Below are positions 8,690-17,196 of a stretch of DNA of 64,000 nucleotides, in pieces. The DNA comes from CAIURC01 sp043777315. GTDB taxonomy: Bacteria; Verrucomicrobiota; Verrucomicrobiia; Chthoniobacterales; Chthoniobacteraceae. A program made the translations under genes and the position numbers. The stretch is taken from positions 1 through 64,000 of the forward strand of contig JAYVPW010000058.1 of assembly GCA_043777315.1 (NCBI GenBank). Reading direction: 5' to 3'. The notes beneath the pieces were generated by a model. It did no database searches and was not told where the DNA came from. It worked only from the letters and a program-made list of their open reading frames with translations. Numbering within the stretch: position 1 is the first letter of the stretch; each line of letters opens with the position of its first letter.

Positions 8690-9445
8690 TTAGGCCTTCC
8701 ACTTCCGGTACTGGAAGACTTGGAAGTTCACGAACAAGACGAGAGCCGTCATCGTCAGATACCAGATGATCGGTCGCGAATCGATTAACCCGCGGGAAAA
8801 ATCACCCATGTGCTCGATCGCCGACACGTAACTGATGACGTCGCGCAACAGTGGGTTGGTGACATTGAAGATGAAGGTCACGAGTCCGCCGATGAACACT
8901 CCGAAGATCGCGACGAAGGTCATCACCGCGGCGTTGATCTGTTCAGTCGTCAGCGCTGAGGCCAGGCAACCGATCGAGATGTAAAACATGCCGATGAGCG
9001 CGAGCAGAAGGTAGCTTCCGCCGTATGCTCCGGCTGCCAGCGCGGCTTGCTTCCCTGTGATGAATTGAAAGGCGAGAAAGTAGGTGGCGGTCGGCGCCCA
9101 CAGGATGCAGTAAAAAAGGAACGCGCCAAAGAACTTGGCCAGCACTACCTGCCAGTCCTGCACGGGTGCGGTGGTGACGGTCTCGAAGGTTCCCATGCGA
9201 AACTCATCCGCATAAGTCCGCATCGTGATCAGCGGGAAGATGAGGATGAAGGGGAACCAGAAGAGGACGGTGTTGAACGCGGCCTCGACCACGGTCACTT
9301 CGGCTTCACTCCGGTTGAGGAACATGACGCCGGAGTAGAAATTGAAGCCGGTGGCGATCAGGAAGAAGAAGATCACCACGTAGGCGATCGGAGAATAGAA
9401 GTAAGACTTCAGCTCTCGTCCGAGGAGGGTGAGGAAGGTTCTCAT
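8690..9445 (-). CDS. gldF: GldF-like ABC-2 type permease
   Basis: A 251-residue integral membrane protein with six predicted helices (for example SPIAYVVIFFFLIATGFNFY, NTVLFWFPFILIFPLITMRT and LALIGMFYISIGCLASALTT). The TMRTYADEFRMGTFETVTTAPV stretch is diagnostic of the ABC-2 permeases that pair with GldA and GldG. It forms the membrane channel energised by the ATPase encoded 17 bases upstream. The C-terminus ends in QVFQYRKWKA, a common ending in this family. Confidence 0.9.
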   Translation of the reverse strand: MRTFLTLLGRELKSYFYSPIAYVVIFFFLIATGFNFYSGVMFLNRSEAEVTVVEAAFNTVLFWFPFILIFPLITMRTYADEFRMGTFETVTTAPVQDWQVVLAKFFGAFLFYCILWAPTATYFLAFQFITGKQAALAAGAYGGSYLLLALIGMFYISIGCLASALTTEQINAAVMTFVAIFGVFIGGLVTFIFNVTNPLLRDVISYVSAIEHMGDFSRGLIDSRPIIWYLTMTALVLFVNFQVFQYRKWKA

Positions 9446-9462
9446 GGGCAGGTCAGATGGGT

Positions 9463-10395
9463 TCAGCTATCCGAGTGAGTCAGTTCGACGAAGACATCTT
9501 CGAGCGTGGCGCGGCGGCGCGTGAGTTCCCGCAAGCCCCAGTGCCGGCTGGAAACCAGGCGCATCACTTCTTCGCTGGGATCGGCATTGGCCTCGAGGCG
9601 AAGATTGAAGGTGCTGTAGTCGCCTTCCTTCTCCTCGGTCACGTCCTTGACTCCTGTAACTTGGGAAAGCATCAATCGCCCGTCGTCCGCATTGACTTTG
9701 GCTTCCACACGGAGGGCGCCCGCGGTGCGATGCGCGCGGAGCAGGTTCTCGGCGGTGTCAGAGGCGCGAATCTGTCCTTTATGAATGACGATGACGCGCG
9801 AGCACATGATCTCCACTTCCGGCAGGATGTGTGTGGAAATCAGCACCGTGCGTTTGTGCGCGAGATTCTTGATCAGCTCGCGCACGTGCCGGATTTGGTT
9901 CGGGTCGAGACCGATGGTCGGCTCGTCGAGAATGAGCAGGTCAGGGTCGCTCACCAGCGCATCCGCGAGGCCGACCCGCTGCCGGTAGCCTTTGGAAAGC
10001 GCACCGATGAGCTTCCGCTCGACCGGGCGAAGATGACAGAGCTCCAAGACATCGCCGACGCGCTCCTTGACCTTGCCCCGCGCGACACCTTTCAACGCCG
10101 CCCGGTAACGCAGATATTCGTCCACGCGCATGTCGTGGTAGAGCGGGGTGTTTTCCGGGAGGTAACCGAGATGCCGCCGAGCTTCCAGTGACTGACTGAA
10201 GACATCGAAACCGGCGATCGTGGCCCGACCGGACGTGGCGGGCAGGTAGCTCGTCAGGATCTTCATCGTCGTGCTTTTCCCCGCGCCATTTGGCCCGAGG
10301 AAGCCGACGACTTCGCCTTTTTCAACCTCGAAGTTGAGGTTGTTGATCGCGGTGACGCCGGAGTAGCGCTTGGTGAGATTTTCGACTTTGATCAT
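9463..10395 (-). CDS. gldA: GldA-like ABC transporter ATP-binding protein
   Basis: A 310-residue ABC ATPase: Walker A GPNGAGKSTT near residue 36, signature LSKGYRQRVGLADAL, Walker B LLILDEPTIGLDP and the H-loop STHILPEVE. A C-terminal extension of about 90 residues follows, as in GldA and other ABC-2 exporter ATPases. It energises the GldF/GldG-like membrane parts encoded directly downstream. The gene starts 14 bases after the HtrA stop, so protease and exporter are probably cotranscribed. Confidence 0.92.
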   Translation of the reverse strand: MIKVENLTKRYSGVTAINNLNFEVEKGEVVGFLGPNGAGKSTTMKILTSYLPATSGRATIAGFDVFSQSLEARRHLGYLPENTPLYHDMRVDEYLRYRAALKGVARGKVKERVGDVLELCHLRPVERKLIGALSKGYRQRVGLADALVSDPDLLILDEPTIGLDPNQIRHVRELIKNLAHKRTVLISTHILPEVEIMCSRVIVIHKGQIRASDTAENLLRAHRTAGALRVEAKVNADDGRLMLSQVTGVKDVTEEKEGDYSTFNLRLEANADPSEEVMRLVSSRHWGLRELTRRRATLEDVFVELTHSDS

Positions 10396-10409
10396 GGGAA
10401 GGAAGTGAC

Positions 10410-11555
10410 TTATCGGGCGGTGAGAGCGACTGGCTGGAGCTGGCGCAAGTTCTGTCCGCGCACGCGGCGTACGACTCCCACTGTGAAGTCCACGACAGAG
10501 CCCGAACTGGCTTGCTCCAGCAGGTCTTCCACCTGTTTGAAGGACGTGACCTCGTATCGGCCGACCTGATGGATGACAAGCCCTTGTTTCATCCCTGCCT
10601 GGTCCGCAGCGCTTCCCTTTGCCACGTCGGCAATCAGGACGCCGGAACTGGCTTCGTCGCCGAAAGTCTCTTTCAACTCGGGTGTGAGATCCTGGAGCTG
10701 CAGTCCGAAGTATTTTCGCGCCAGCGAGGGAGATCCGGGCAACTTTCCGGCACCCTTTCCAGACGCGATTTTCTTGAATTCGGCGACTTTCTTTTTCACC
10801 ACTTCGCCCGAGATCGCAAATCCAAGTCCCTGAGTCGGGACACCTTGCGGGGTGAATGCCATCTTCACCGAACTCACGCCGACGAGTTTGCCGTTGAGAT
10901 CGACCAAAGGGCCGCCGCTGTTGCCTGGATTGATCGCCGCGTCGGTCTGGAGCAAGTCCTTGTATTCCACGTCCTGCACTGAGATCGCGCGTCCTTTCGC
11001 ACTGAGAATCCCACGCGCCACGGAGCTGCCGTAGCCGAGTGGATTGCCGAGGACGAGGACCGTTTGGCCAAGCAAGTTGGGCGACAGGTCGTTCGGACTG
11101 ATGAATGGCAGTGGGATCTTGCTCTCGATTTTGATGAAGGCCAAGTCCGAGTCCGGCGCGCCGGTGATGTATTTGGCGTCGTAGGTCTTCCCATCCGGCG
11201 TCGTGACGGAAATCTTCAAGTCGGCTGCGCGCTCGACTACGTGCTCATTTGTAATGATGTAGCCCGCCGGATCGACGATGAAGCCGGACCCGAGGCTCTG
11301 GACGGTTTGCCGCAAGGTGCGTGGCGGCCGCGCCGCGCCGCCGAAGTAGTTGTTCAAAAACTCCTCGTAAGGATCCCGCACCGTCCGCTTCACGATCCGC
11401 TCGGTGTTGATGTTGACCACGGCCGGCATCGCTTTGCCGACGGCGATGACGCTCGGCTCGGTCGCTGGATCGGTTTGCGAACGAGCAGACACCACGAGAA
11501 ACGCAGCGACGAGCGCGACGAGAATACTACGGACTTTCAGGCGGCGTAGAGTCAT
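10410..11555 (-). CDS. HtrA/DegP-like periplasmic serine protease with one PDZ domain
   Basis: A 381-residue protein with a signal peptide (SILVALVAAFLVVSARSQ), a trypsin-like domain with the full triad (His in NEHVVERA, Asp in PDSDLAFI, Ser in NPGNSGGPL) and one C-terminal PDZ domain (VLIADVAKGSAADQAG). It acts outside the cytoplasm in protein quality control. A longer open frame runs upstream to 11777, but the ATG at 11555 places the signal peptide correctly. Having one PDZ domain instead of two puts it nearer the DegS/HhoA type. It leads the gldA-gldF-gldG-DUF4340 cluster. Confidence 0.9.
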   Translation of the reverse strand: MTLRRLKVRSILVALVAAFLVVSARSQTDPATEPSVIAVGKAMPAVVNINTERIVKRTVRDPYEEFLNNYFGGAARPPRTLRQTVQSLGSGFIVDPAGYIITNEHVVERAADLKISVTTPDGKTYDAKYITGAPDSDLAFIKIESKIPLPFISPNDLSPNLLGQTVLVLGNPLGYGSSVARGILSAKGRAISVQDVEYKDLLQTDAAINPGNSGGPLVDLNGKLVGVSSVKMAFTPQGVPTQGLGFAISGEVVKKKVAEFKKIASGKGAGKLPGSPSLARKYFGLQLQDLTPELKETFGDEASSGVLIADVAKGSAADQAGMKQGLVIHQVGRYEVTSFKQVEDLLEQASSGSVVDFTVGVVRRVRGQNLRQLQPVALTAR

Positions 11556-11697
11556 CGGGAATTTTTGGATTGGCTGAGACAGCGATCCTTCGATCCCGCT
11601 CAAAATTTTCCTCGACCGACGCGAATGAAGCCGGCGAATTGGGAAAAGAGCTGTATCCGGGAAGAGCGGGCGACTACCGACACGCGATTCGGTGTTT

Positions 11698-11958
11698 ATG
11701 AAAAAGCTTCTTTCCCTCGCTCTCATCTCGGGACTTTTCCTCACCATCACTGGTTGCGTTGACGAAGTCGCAGTCACCAGCCGCCGCGATCACCGACCCG
11801 GCTATTACGCGGATCGGCGTTCGTCCACGTATTATGAAACGCGTCCCGTTTATCGCGAGCGTCCCGCATACTACGACGACGGCTATTACGGTCGCGGTGA
11901 TGTGCGCGTGTATGATGCGCCGCGTCCCCGCCACAGTGACGTTCGTGTCGTTTTTTGA
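11698..11958 (+). CDS. small Tyr/Arg-rich lipoprotein
   Basis: An 86-residue protein with a lipoprotein signal (KKLLSLALISGLFLTITGC; the lipobox ITGC puts the modified cysteine at residue 20). The mature part is dominated by Tyr, Arg and Asp (DHRPGYYADRRSSTYYETRP). No known domain is visible. Similar low-complexity YxxRPxYRERP tails occur in the protein encoded just downstream (12055-12510), so the two may be related. The ATG at 11698 is preferred over a GTG two codons upstream. The function is unknown; an outer-membrane or surface location is likely. Confidence 0.7.
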   Translation: MKKLLSLALISGLFLTITGCVDEVAVTSRRDHRPGYYADRRSSTYYETRPVYRERPAYYDDGYYGRGDVRVYDAPRPRHSDVRVVF

Positions 11959-12054
11959 TTGAGTTGCATACGGTCGCTAAGAAAAGACACCCTGCGGCTG
12001 CACGCTGCGAAGCCTTGCGCGGCCGGAATTCCAACAATCCACCCATATACCCCG

Positions 12055-12510
12055 ATGAAAACACTTCCGATACTCAGCCTGATTTGCGCGTTTACAGGAC
12101 TGTTGATCCTTCCAGCCTCGGCCAAGGACAAAGATAAAGACAAGGACAAGGACAAGGACAAGAAGCACAAGAAACACTCGGAGGAATACTACCGGGATCA
12201 TCGTCCGACCGTGTCGGTGGAGATCGGCGATCCTCGCCGGAACTACTACCGCCCATCTTCGACTGTGATCGTCGAGCGGGAACGTCCGGTTTACTACGAG
12301 CGGCAGACGTATGTGGAGCGCCCGAGTTACTCCGGTCGTTCGATCGAGATCGACGTGCAACGTGGGCTTTCACGCCGCGGGTACTATCACGGTCCGATCG
12401 ATGGAGACATCGGGCCGGGGAGCCGAGCCAGCATTCGCGCGTTTCAGGCAGATAACGGATTCGCGCCCACCGGCCGCATCGACCGCGGGCTCCTCGAGTC
12501 TCTGCGATAA
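12055..12510 (+). CDS. secreted peptidoglycan-binding domain protein with KD repeat
   Basis: A 151-residue protein. A signal peptide (ILSLICAFTGLLILPASA) is followed by a Lys-Asp repeat (KDKDKDKDKDKDKK) encoded by a near-perfect hexanucleotide repeat. Next come a Tyr/Arg-rich linker resembling the preceding lipoprotein (ERPVYYERQTYVERPSY) and a C-terminal peptidoglycan-binding module of the PG_binding_1 type (VQRGLSRRGYYHGPIDGDIG, then IRAFQADNGFAPTGRID). It probably sits on the cell wall. The ATG at 12055 fits the signal peptide; upstream codons in the same frame do not look coding. It lies 96 bases after the lipoprotein gene. Confidence 0.8.
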   Translation: MKTLPILSLICAFTGLLILPASAKDKDKDKDKDKDKKHKKHSEEYYRDHRPTVSVEIGDPRRNYYRPSSTVIVERERPVYYERQTYVERPSYSGRSIEIDVQRGLSRRGYYHGPIDGDIGPGSRASIRAFQADNGFAPTGRIDRGLLESLR

Positions 12511-12612
12511 CCCTGATTTTTTTCAGCTCACACCAGTCTTACCTGATCAACTCATGATTCTCACCATTGCCGCTCAGGACACGATTTTAAGAGCGCATGC
12601 TGAAAACGCAGG

Positions 12613-12710
12613 GTGGTGGCTCAGTTTGACAAGGATTGTAGGGCGACCGCTCCGGTTGCCGAGGCAGGCGGAGCGCCTGCCCTACAATTCCCGGCAAACT
12701 GAGCCACTAC
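12613..12710. repeat. nested palindromic repeat
   Basis: The outer arms tggctcagtttg/caaactgagcca and the inner arms ttgtagggc/gccctacaa enclose a centre with gcaggcg and cgcctgc, giving a long imperfect hairpin of about 98 bases. It occupies most of the 254-bp gap between the peptidoglycan-binding and TolB-like genes. No transposase is present. Nothing else is recognisable in the gap. Confidence 0.75.
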
Positions 12711-12764
12711 CAAACGCAGAAGCGGTTTGGCAAGGCGTGGACGGGCCGCTACTTTCCGCCGCTC

Positions 12765-13874
12765 ATGAAAAAACTCCTCGCGTTTCTCGGCCTCGCAACG
12801 GCTCCCCTGGCTGACGCCGCCGAAGTCCCGACGATCACGATTTCCAAAAGCGACAAGCTCAGCATCTCGGTGACCGGGCTACCGGCGGATCAGGCCAAGA
12901 TTTTGCAGAATGACCTGGCGCTGTCGGGGTATTTCAAAATCACGCCGCCGGGGGCTGCGGGATTTTTGGTGAGCCGACTCGGGGCGGTCGCGGATCACGG
13001 AGGGAAGGTCATTTTACAGAAGGCCTACGATGGGACGGGGCGGGGGCCGGTGCATGCCTTTGCCGATGACATCGTGGAGACGCTGACGGGGAACCGCGGG
13101 ATCGCGCACACGCGGGTGGCGTTCGTGGCGACGCAGACGGGGAAGAAGGAAATTTACCTCGCCGATGCGGATGGGGCGGGGGTGACGCAGCTCACGCGCG
13201 ACGCGAATATCAGCGTCGCGCCGAGCCTCAGCCCGGATGGGCGGTCGCTGGTTTATACGGGTTACAAAAGCGGCTACCCGGACGTGTATGAAATCGTGCT
13301 CGGGAGCGGCGCACGGAACCGGATCATCAAATTTCCGGGCACGAATTCCGGCGCGGCGTACTCGCCGGATGGCGGCAAACTCGCGCTGACTTTGAGCAAG
13401 GACGGCAACCCGGAACTCTACGTCACGAGCGCGGGCGGCGGCGGCGCGCGGCGGCTCACGCACACGCCCGGCGTCGAGTCCTCCCCGACGTGGTCGCCGG
13501 ATGGAAACGAGCTCATTTATTCGAGCGACGACCGCGGCACGCCGCAGCTCTACCGCATCTCCGCGAGCGGCGGCGGGGCGCAACTTCTCTCGACCGGGCA
13601 CGGCTACAACACGGAGCCGAATTGGTCGCCGGATGGGAAAAAGATCGCGTTCAATGTCCGCGATGGCGGCGGGTTCGGCGTCGCCATTCTCGAGCTCGGG
13701 AGCGGGCAGACGCGGCTCGTCGGCGAGGGGCAGGATCCGGCGTGGGGCGCGGATTCGCGGCACCTGATTTTCGCGAGCGGCGGCGCGCTGATTTTGCTCG
13801 ACGCGCAGACGGGCCAAAAGACAACTCTCGTCAGCGGCTTGGGCGAAATCTCCGAGCCGACGTGGTCCCGCTAA
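12765..13874 (+). CDS. tolB: TolB-like beta-propeller protein
   Basis: A 369-residue protein. A short signal peptide ending in DAA is followed by a TolB N-terminal domain (AKILQNDLALSGYFKITPPG) and about five PD40-type propeller blades, each with an SPDG or similar turn (PSLSPDGRSLVYTG, PTWSPDGNELIYSS, PNWSPDGKKIAFN). In Gram-negative bacteria TolB is the periplasmic link between the TolQRA motor and Pal. A Pal-like gene lies 145 bases downstream, supporting the assignment. No tolQ, tolR or tolA gene is in the window. The protein is slightly shorter than E. coli TolB. Confidence 0.85.
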   Translation: MKKLLAFLGLATAPLADAAEVPTITISKSDKLSISVTGLPADQAKILQNDLALSGYFKITPPGAAGFLVSRLGAVADHGGKVILQKAYDGTGRGPVHAFADDIVETLTGNRGIAHTRVAFVATQTGKKEIYLADADGAGVTQLTRDANISVAPSLSPDGRSLVYTGYKSGYPDVYEIVLGSGARNRIIKFPGTNSGAAYSPDGGKLALTLSKDGNPELYVTSAGGGGARRLTHTPGVESSPTWSPDGNELIYSSDDRGTPQLYRISASGGGAQLLSTGHGYNTEPNWSPDGKKIAFNVRDGGGFGVAILELGSGQTRLVGEGQDPAWGADSRHLIFASGGALILLDAQTGQKTTLVSGLGEISEPTWSR

Positions 13875-13900
13875 AATCCGTTCCCGCGCGGCCAATGAGG

Positions 13901-13975
13901 GGATTCAGCAGGAAAACAGGAAAACAGGAAGGAGAGGATTTTCCGCTCCTGTTTTTCTGTTTTCCTGCTTAATCC
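13901..13975. repeat. palindromic repeat, 'agcaggaaaacag' type
   Basis: The arms ggatt-agcaggaaaacaggaaa and its complement ending cctgcttaatcc enclose a short centre. It belongs to the same loose group as 15771-15838 and the core of 42412-42558, which share an agcaggaa...ttcctgct frame. It lies between the TolB-like and Pal-like genes and could fold in the transcript. Confidence 0.7.
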
Positions 13976-14018
13976 CATCCGGAAGCTGTTTTCTCCAGAC
14001 GCTCTCACTTTCATCAAA

Positions 14019-14531
14019 ATGCACCTCTCCCATCTCCTCCGCGCCGCCTGCATCGCCCTCCTCGCGCTCACGCTCAGCTCGTGCGCGAACAAGAAAAAAA
14101 CGGGCGGCCAGTACGGCGCGACCGACAGCGATTCGGTGAACGGCACCGCGCTCCCGGACAGGCAGGAGGGCGTCTCTTTTCTCGGTGAAAATGTGGACCG
14201 CAACAAATTCGGCCCGGTGCATTTCGGCTACGACAGCTTCGCGGTCGGAGACGAGGAGCGGGGCAAAATTCACGAGGTCGCGGAGTTCATGCGCAGCAGC
14301 TCGAAGTCGATCATCATCGCCGGCTTCACCGACGAGCGCGGCACGCCGGAATACAACCGCGGGCTCGGTGAGCGCCGCGCCCAATCTGTGCGCTCCGCGC
14401 TGATTTCCGCAGGTGCGGACGGCAGTCGTTTGCAGACCGTGAGCTTCGGTGCGGAGATGCCCGCCGACGCTGGCTCGAGCGAATCCGCGTGGGCGAAAAA
14501 CAGGCGCGCCGAATTCGGCGTCGTGCGGTGA
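14019..14531 (+). CDS. pal: Pal-like OmpA-family lipoprotein
   Basis: A 170-residue lipoprotein: the signal ends in LTLSSC (cysteine near residue 22). An OmpA C-terminal domain covers about residues 60-168, with VHFGYDSFAV, IIIAGFTDERGTPEYN and RRAQSVRSALISAGAD. It should anchor the outer membrane to peptidoglycan. Its position after the TolB-like gene is the usual tolB-pal order. Its TGA stop overlaps the GTG start of the downstream glycosyltransferase (GTGA), suggesting coupled translation. Confidence 0.88.
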   Translation: MHLSHLLRAACIALLALTLSSCANKKKTGGQYGATDSDSVNGTALPDRQEGVSFLGENVDRNKFGPVHFGYDSFAVGDEERGKIHEVAEFMRSSSKSIIIAGFTDERGTPEYNRGLGERRAQSVRSALISAGADGSRLQTVSFGAEMPADAGSSESAWAKNRRAEFGVVR

Positions 14532-15721
14532 TCCCGACGACCCTCGATCTCACCGTCGTCATGCCCTGCCTCAACGAGGCGGAGACGCTCGTGGCGTGCA
14601 TCGAAAAGGCGAAGCTCGGGATTGCGCGCGCGGGCGTCACCGGCGAAGTGCTGATCGCCGACAACGGCTCGACCGACGGCTCGATCGAGCTCGCGGAAAC
14701 GCATGGCGCGCGGCTCGTCCGCGTGCCGGAAAAGGGCTACGGCAGTGCGTTGCGTGGCGGCATCGAAGCGGCTCGCGGGCGCTGGCTGATCATGGGTGAC
14801 GCGGATGACAGCTACGATTTTTCCAACATCACCGGCTTCGTCGAAAAGCTCCGCGCGGGCGACGATCTCGTGATGGGCTGCCGCCTCCCGAGCGGCGGCG
14901 GCACGATCGCTCCGGGCGCGATGCCGTTCAAAAACCGCTGGCTCGGAAACCCCGTGCTCTCGAATCTCGGACGCCTGTTTTTCAAAACCCCGATCCGCGA
15001 TTTCCACTGCGGACTGCGCGGCTTTTCGCGCGCCGCGTACGACCGGATTCATCCGAAAACCACGGGGATGGAATTCGCGTCCGAGCTGGTGATGAAGGCG
15101 TCGCTGAAAGGGATGCGAGTGAGCGAAGTGCCGATCACGCTCCACAAAGACGGGCGCTCGCGTCCGCCTCATCTGAAGCCGTGGCGCGACGGCTGGCGGC
15201 ACCTGCGTTTCATGCTGATCTACTCGCCGCGCTGGCTCTTTCTCGTGCCGGGCCTGGTGCTCGCCGTGCTCGGCGGGATCGCGGCACTGGCGATCGTGTT
15301 CGCGCCGCGGATGGTCGGCGGCGTGCAGTTCGACGCGGGGACGTTGAGCGTCGCCTGCATGTGCGCGATCATCGGCGTGCAGTTCGTCGCGCTGGCGTGT
15401 TTCACGAAGGTCTTCGCGATCGGCGAAGAGTTGCTGCCCGACGATCCGAAGTTCTCCCGCGTCTTCCGATTCTTCACTTTGGAGAAAGGACTCATCGTCG
15501 GCGTACTGCTCTTCGCCGCGGGTGCGGCTTCGCTCGCGTGGTCGTTTTGGCTGTGGAAACGCGCGGGCTTCGGCGCGCTCCCGTACGGCGAAAACCTGCG
15601 CCGCGTCATCGCCGCCGCGACGCTCCTCACGCTCGGAATCCAAGTCATGGGCGCGAGTTTTTTCATGAGCGTCCTCGGCCTGAAAACCACTTCGCGCCAT
15701 CCGCCGGAAAGCACGGCGTGA
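14528..15721 (+). CDS. GT2 glycosyltransferase with C-terminal membrane domain
   Basis: A 397-residue protein. Residues 1-230 form a family 2 glycosyltransferase: VVMPCLNEAETL, a DxD-type MGDADDSYDF, and MEFASELVMKASLKG. Residues 235-395 hold about four transmembrane helices (for example LFLVPGLVLAVLGGIAALAI). It resembles polyprenyl-phosphate glycosyltransferases of the DPM/GtrB class, which load sugars on lipid carriers, but the substrate is not predictable. I chose the GTG at 14528, which overlaps the pal stop; the ATG at 14489 would lie inside pal and adds basic, unlikely residues. Confidence 0.85.
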   Translation: MIPTTLDLTVVMPCLNEAETLVACIEKAKLGIARAGVTGEVLIADNGSTDGSIELAETHGARLVRVPEKGYGSALRGGIEAARGRWLIMGDADDSYDFSNITGFVEKLRAGDDLVMGCRLPSGGGTIAPGAMPFKNRWLGNPVLSNLGRLFFKTPIRDFHCGLRGFSRAAYDRIHPKTTGMEFASELVMKASLKGMRVSEVPITLHKDGRSRPPHLKPWRDGWRHLRFMLIYSPRWLFLVPGLVLAVLGGIAALAIVFAPRMVGGVQFDAGTLSVACMCAIIGVQFVALACFTKVFAIGEELLPDDPKFSRVFRFFTLEKGLIVGVLLFAAGAASLAWSFWLWKRAGFGALPYGENLRRVIAAATLLTLGIQVMGASFFMSVLGLKTTSRHPPESTA

Positions 15722-15770
15722 AGCAGGACACAGACAGCGTCCACGCCGAAAAGTGACGCGAGCAAAGATG

Positions 15771-15838
15771 AAGCAGGAAGCCATGAAGCCTGGAAAAAGC
15801 AGCTTCCCTCAGTTTCCTGGCTTCCTGGCTTCCTGCTC
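15771..15838. repeat. palindromic repeat, 'agcaggaagccatgaagcc' type
   Basis: The left arm agcaggaagccatgaagcc and the right arm ggcttcctggcttcctgct are near-perfect complements around a short centre. It is related to 13901-13975 and the inner part of 42412-42558. It lies in the gap before the UDP-galactopyranose mutase gene. Confidence 0.7.
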
Positions 15839-15890
15839 AAATTCGTCCGGGAAAATCCTTCGGCGATCATCCTGAAAGATCATTTCCGCC

Positions 15891-17009
15891 ATGAGCTTCG
15901 ACTACCTCATCGTCGGCGCGGGGTTCGCCGGCGCGGTGCTCGCGGAGCGGCTCGCCACTCAGCTCGGCGCGCGGTGCCTGGTCATCGATCGGCGCGAGCA
16001 CATCGGCGGAAATGCCTTCGACAAATTCGACGCGGCGGGCGTCCTCATCCACCCGTACGGCCCGCATTATTTCCGCACGAACTCCGACCGCATCGTCGCG
16101 TATCTGAGCCAGTTCACGGAATGGCGGCCGGTCGATTACAAAATCCTCGCGTGGACCGGCGGTCGGTTCTGGCAGTTCCCAATCAATCTCAACACCTTCG
16201 AGCAACTGCTCGGTCGGCCCTCGTCGTCCGACGAAATGGAGGCGCTCCTCGCGGAGTGGCGCGTGCCGATCGAAAGGCCTGCAAATTCAGAGGAACTCAT
16301 CCTCAGCCAAGTCGGCGAGCGGCTCTACGAGATGTTTTTCAAGAACTACACGCGCAAGCAATGGCACCGCGAACCGCGCGAGCTCGACCCGAGCGTTTGC
16401 GGCCGCATCCCGCTCCGCACCAATCGCGACGACCGCTTTCTCACCGAGAAATTCCAGGCGCTACCGGCGCACGGCTACACGCCGATCTTCGAGAAAATGC
16501 TGGCGCATCCGAACATCGAAGTGCGGCTCAAAACCGACTACCGCGAAGCACGCGCGCAGGTCGATTTCCGGCACCTCATTTTCACCGGGCCCATCGACGA
16601 ATACTTCGATCACTGCTTTGGCCCGCTGCCGTACCGCTCGCTGCGTTTCGAGCCGGAGACCTTCACCGACCGCGAATTTTTCCAACCCGCGATGCAGGTG
16701 AATTATCCGAACGATCACGACTTTACCCGCATCGTCGAGATCAAGCACGCGACCGGGCAGATCATCCCCGCGACCACGATCGTGCGGGAATATCCGCAGG
16801 ATTTCGGCCCCGGTCGCGAGCCGTATTATCCGATCCCCGCGCCCGCCGCGCGCGCACTTTACGACCGCTACGCCGCGCTCGCCGCGACCGAGTCGCGCGT
16901 CACTTTCACTGGCCGCCTCGCGACTTATCGGTACTACAACATGGATCAGGTCGTCGGCATGGCCCTCGCCGATTTCGAGAGGTTGAGCGCGATACCTTTG
17001 GCCGGGTGA
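15891..17009 (+). CDS. glf: UDP-galactopyranose mutase
   Basis: A 372-residue flavoprotein. The FAD-binding N-terminus is FDYLIVGAGFAGAVLAE, followed by RREHIGGNAFDKFD, HPYGPHYFRTNSDRI, and YTRKQWHREPRELDPSVCGR, all hallmarks of Glf. It converts UDP-galactopyranose to UDP-galactofuranose for cell-surface glycans. The length is typical of bacterial enzymes. The upstream GT2 gene may act in the same glycan pathway, but a 169-bp repeat-containing gap separates them. The gene is convergent with thiG, and a copy of the five-copy repeat family lies between them. Confidence 0.93.
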   Translation: MSFDYLIVGAGFAGAVLAERLATQLGARCLVIDRREHIGGNAFDKFDAAGVLIHPYGPHYFRTNSDRIVAYLSQFTEWRPVDYKILAWTGGRFWQFPINLNTFEQLLGRPSSSDEMEALLAEWRVPIERPANSEELILSQVGERLYEMFFKNYTRKQWHREPRELDPSVCGRIPLRTNRDDRFLTEKFQALPAHGYTPIFEKMLAHPNIEVRLKTDYREARAQVDFRHLIFTGPIDEYFDHCFGPLPYRSLRFEPETFTDREFFQPAMQVNYPNDHDFTRIVEIKHATGQIIPATTIVREYPQDFGPGREPYYPIPAPAARALYDRYAALAATESRVTFTGRLATYRYYNMDQVVGMALADFERLSAIPLAG

Positions 17010-17035
17010 AACGCGCGGCGCGGCAATTTTCAAAA

Positions 17036-17163
17036 GTCATCCTGAGCGAAGTGGAGCGCCAGCGGAACGCAGTCGAAGGACCTCTAACTATTTCCCCGAA
17101 CACGCGCGCAACGGGGAAATAGTTAGAGGTCCTTCGACTCCGCTTCGCTGCGCTCAGGATGAC
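17036..17163. repeat. five-copy palindromic repeat, copy 1
   Basis: Begins gtcatcctgagcgaagtgga and ends cgctcaggatgac. The inner arms cctctaactatttccccg and cggggaaatagttagagg form a long stem. The left arm carries an extra gtggagcgccagcg, so the element has an orientation. It lies between the convergent glf and thiG genes. Other copies are at 21434, 39494, 41022 and 50918. Confidence 0.9.
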
Positions 17164-17196
17164 GGGCTGGGCATCAACAAACCCACGCATCGCACT

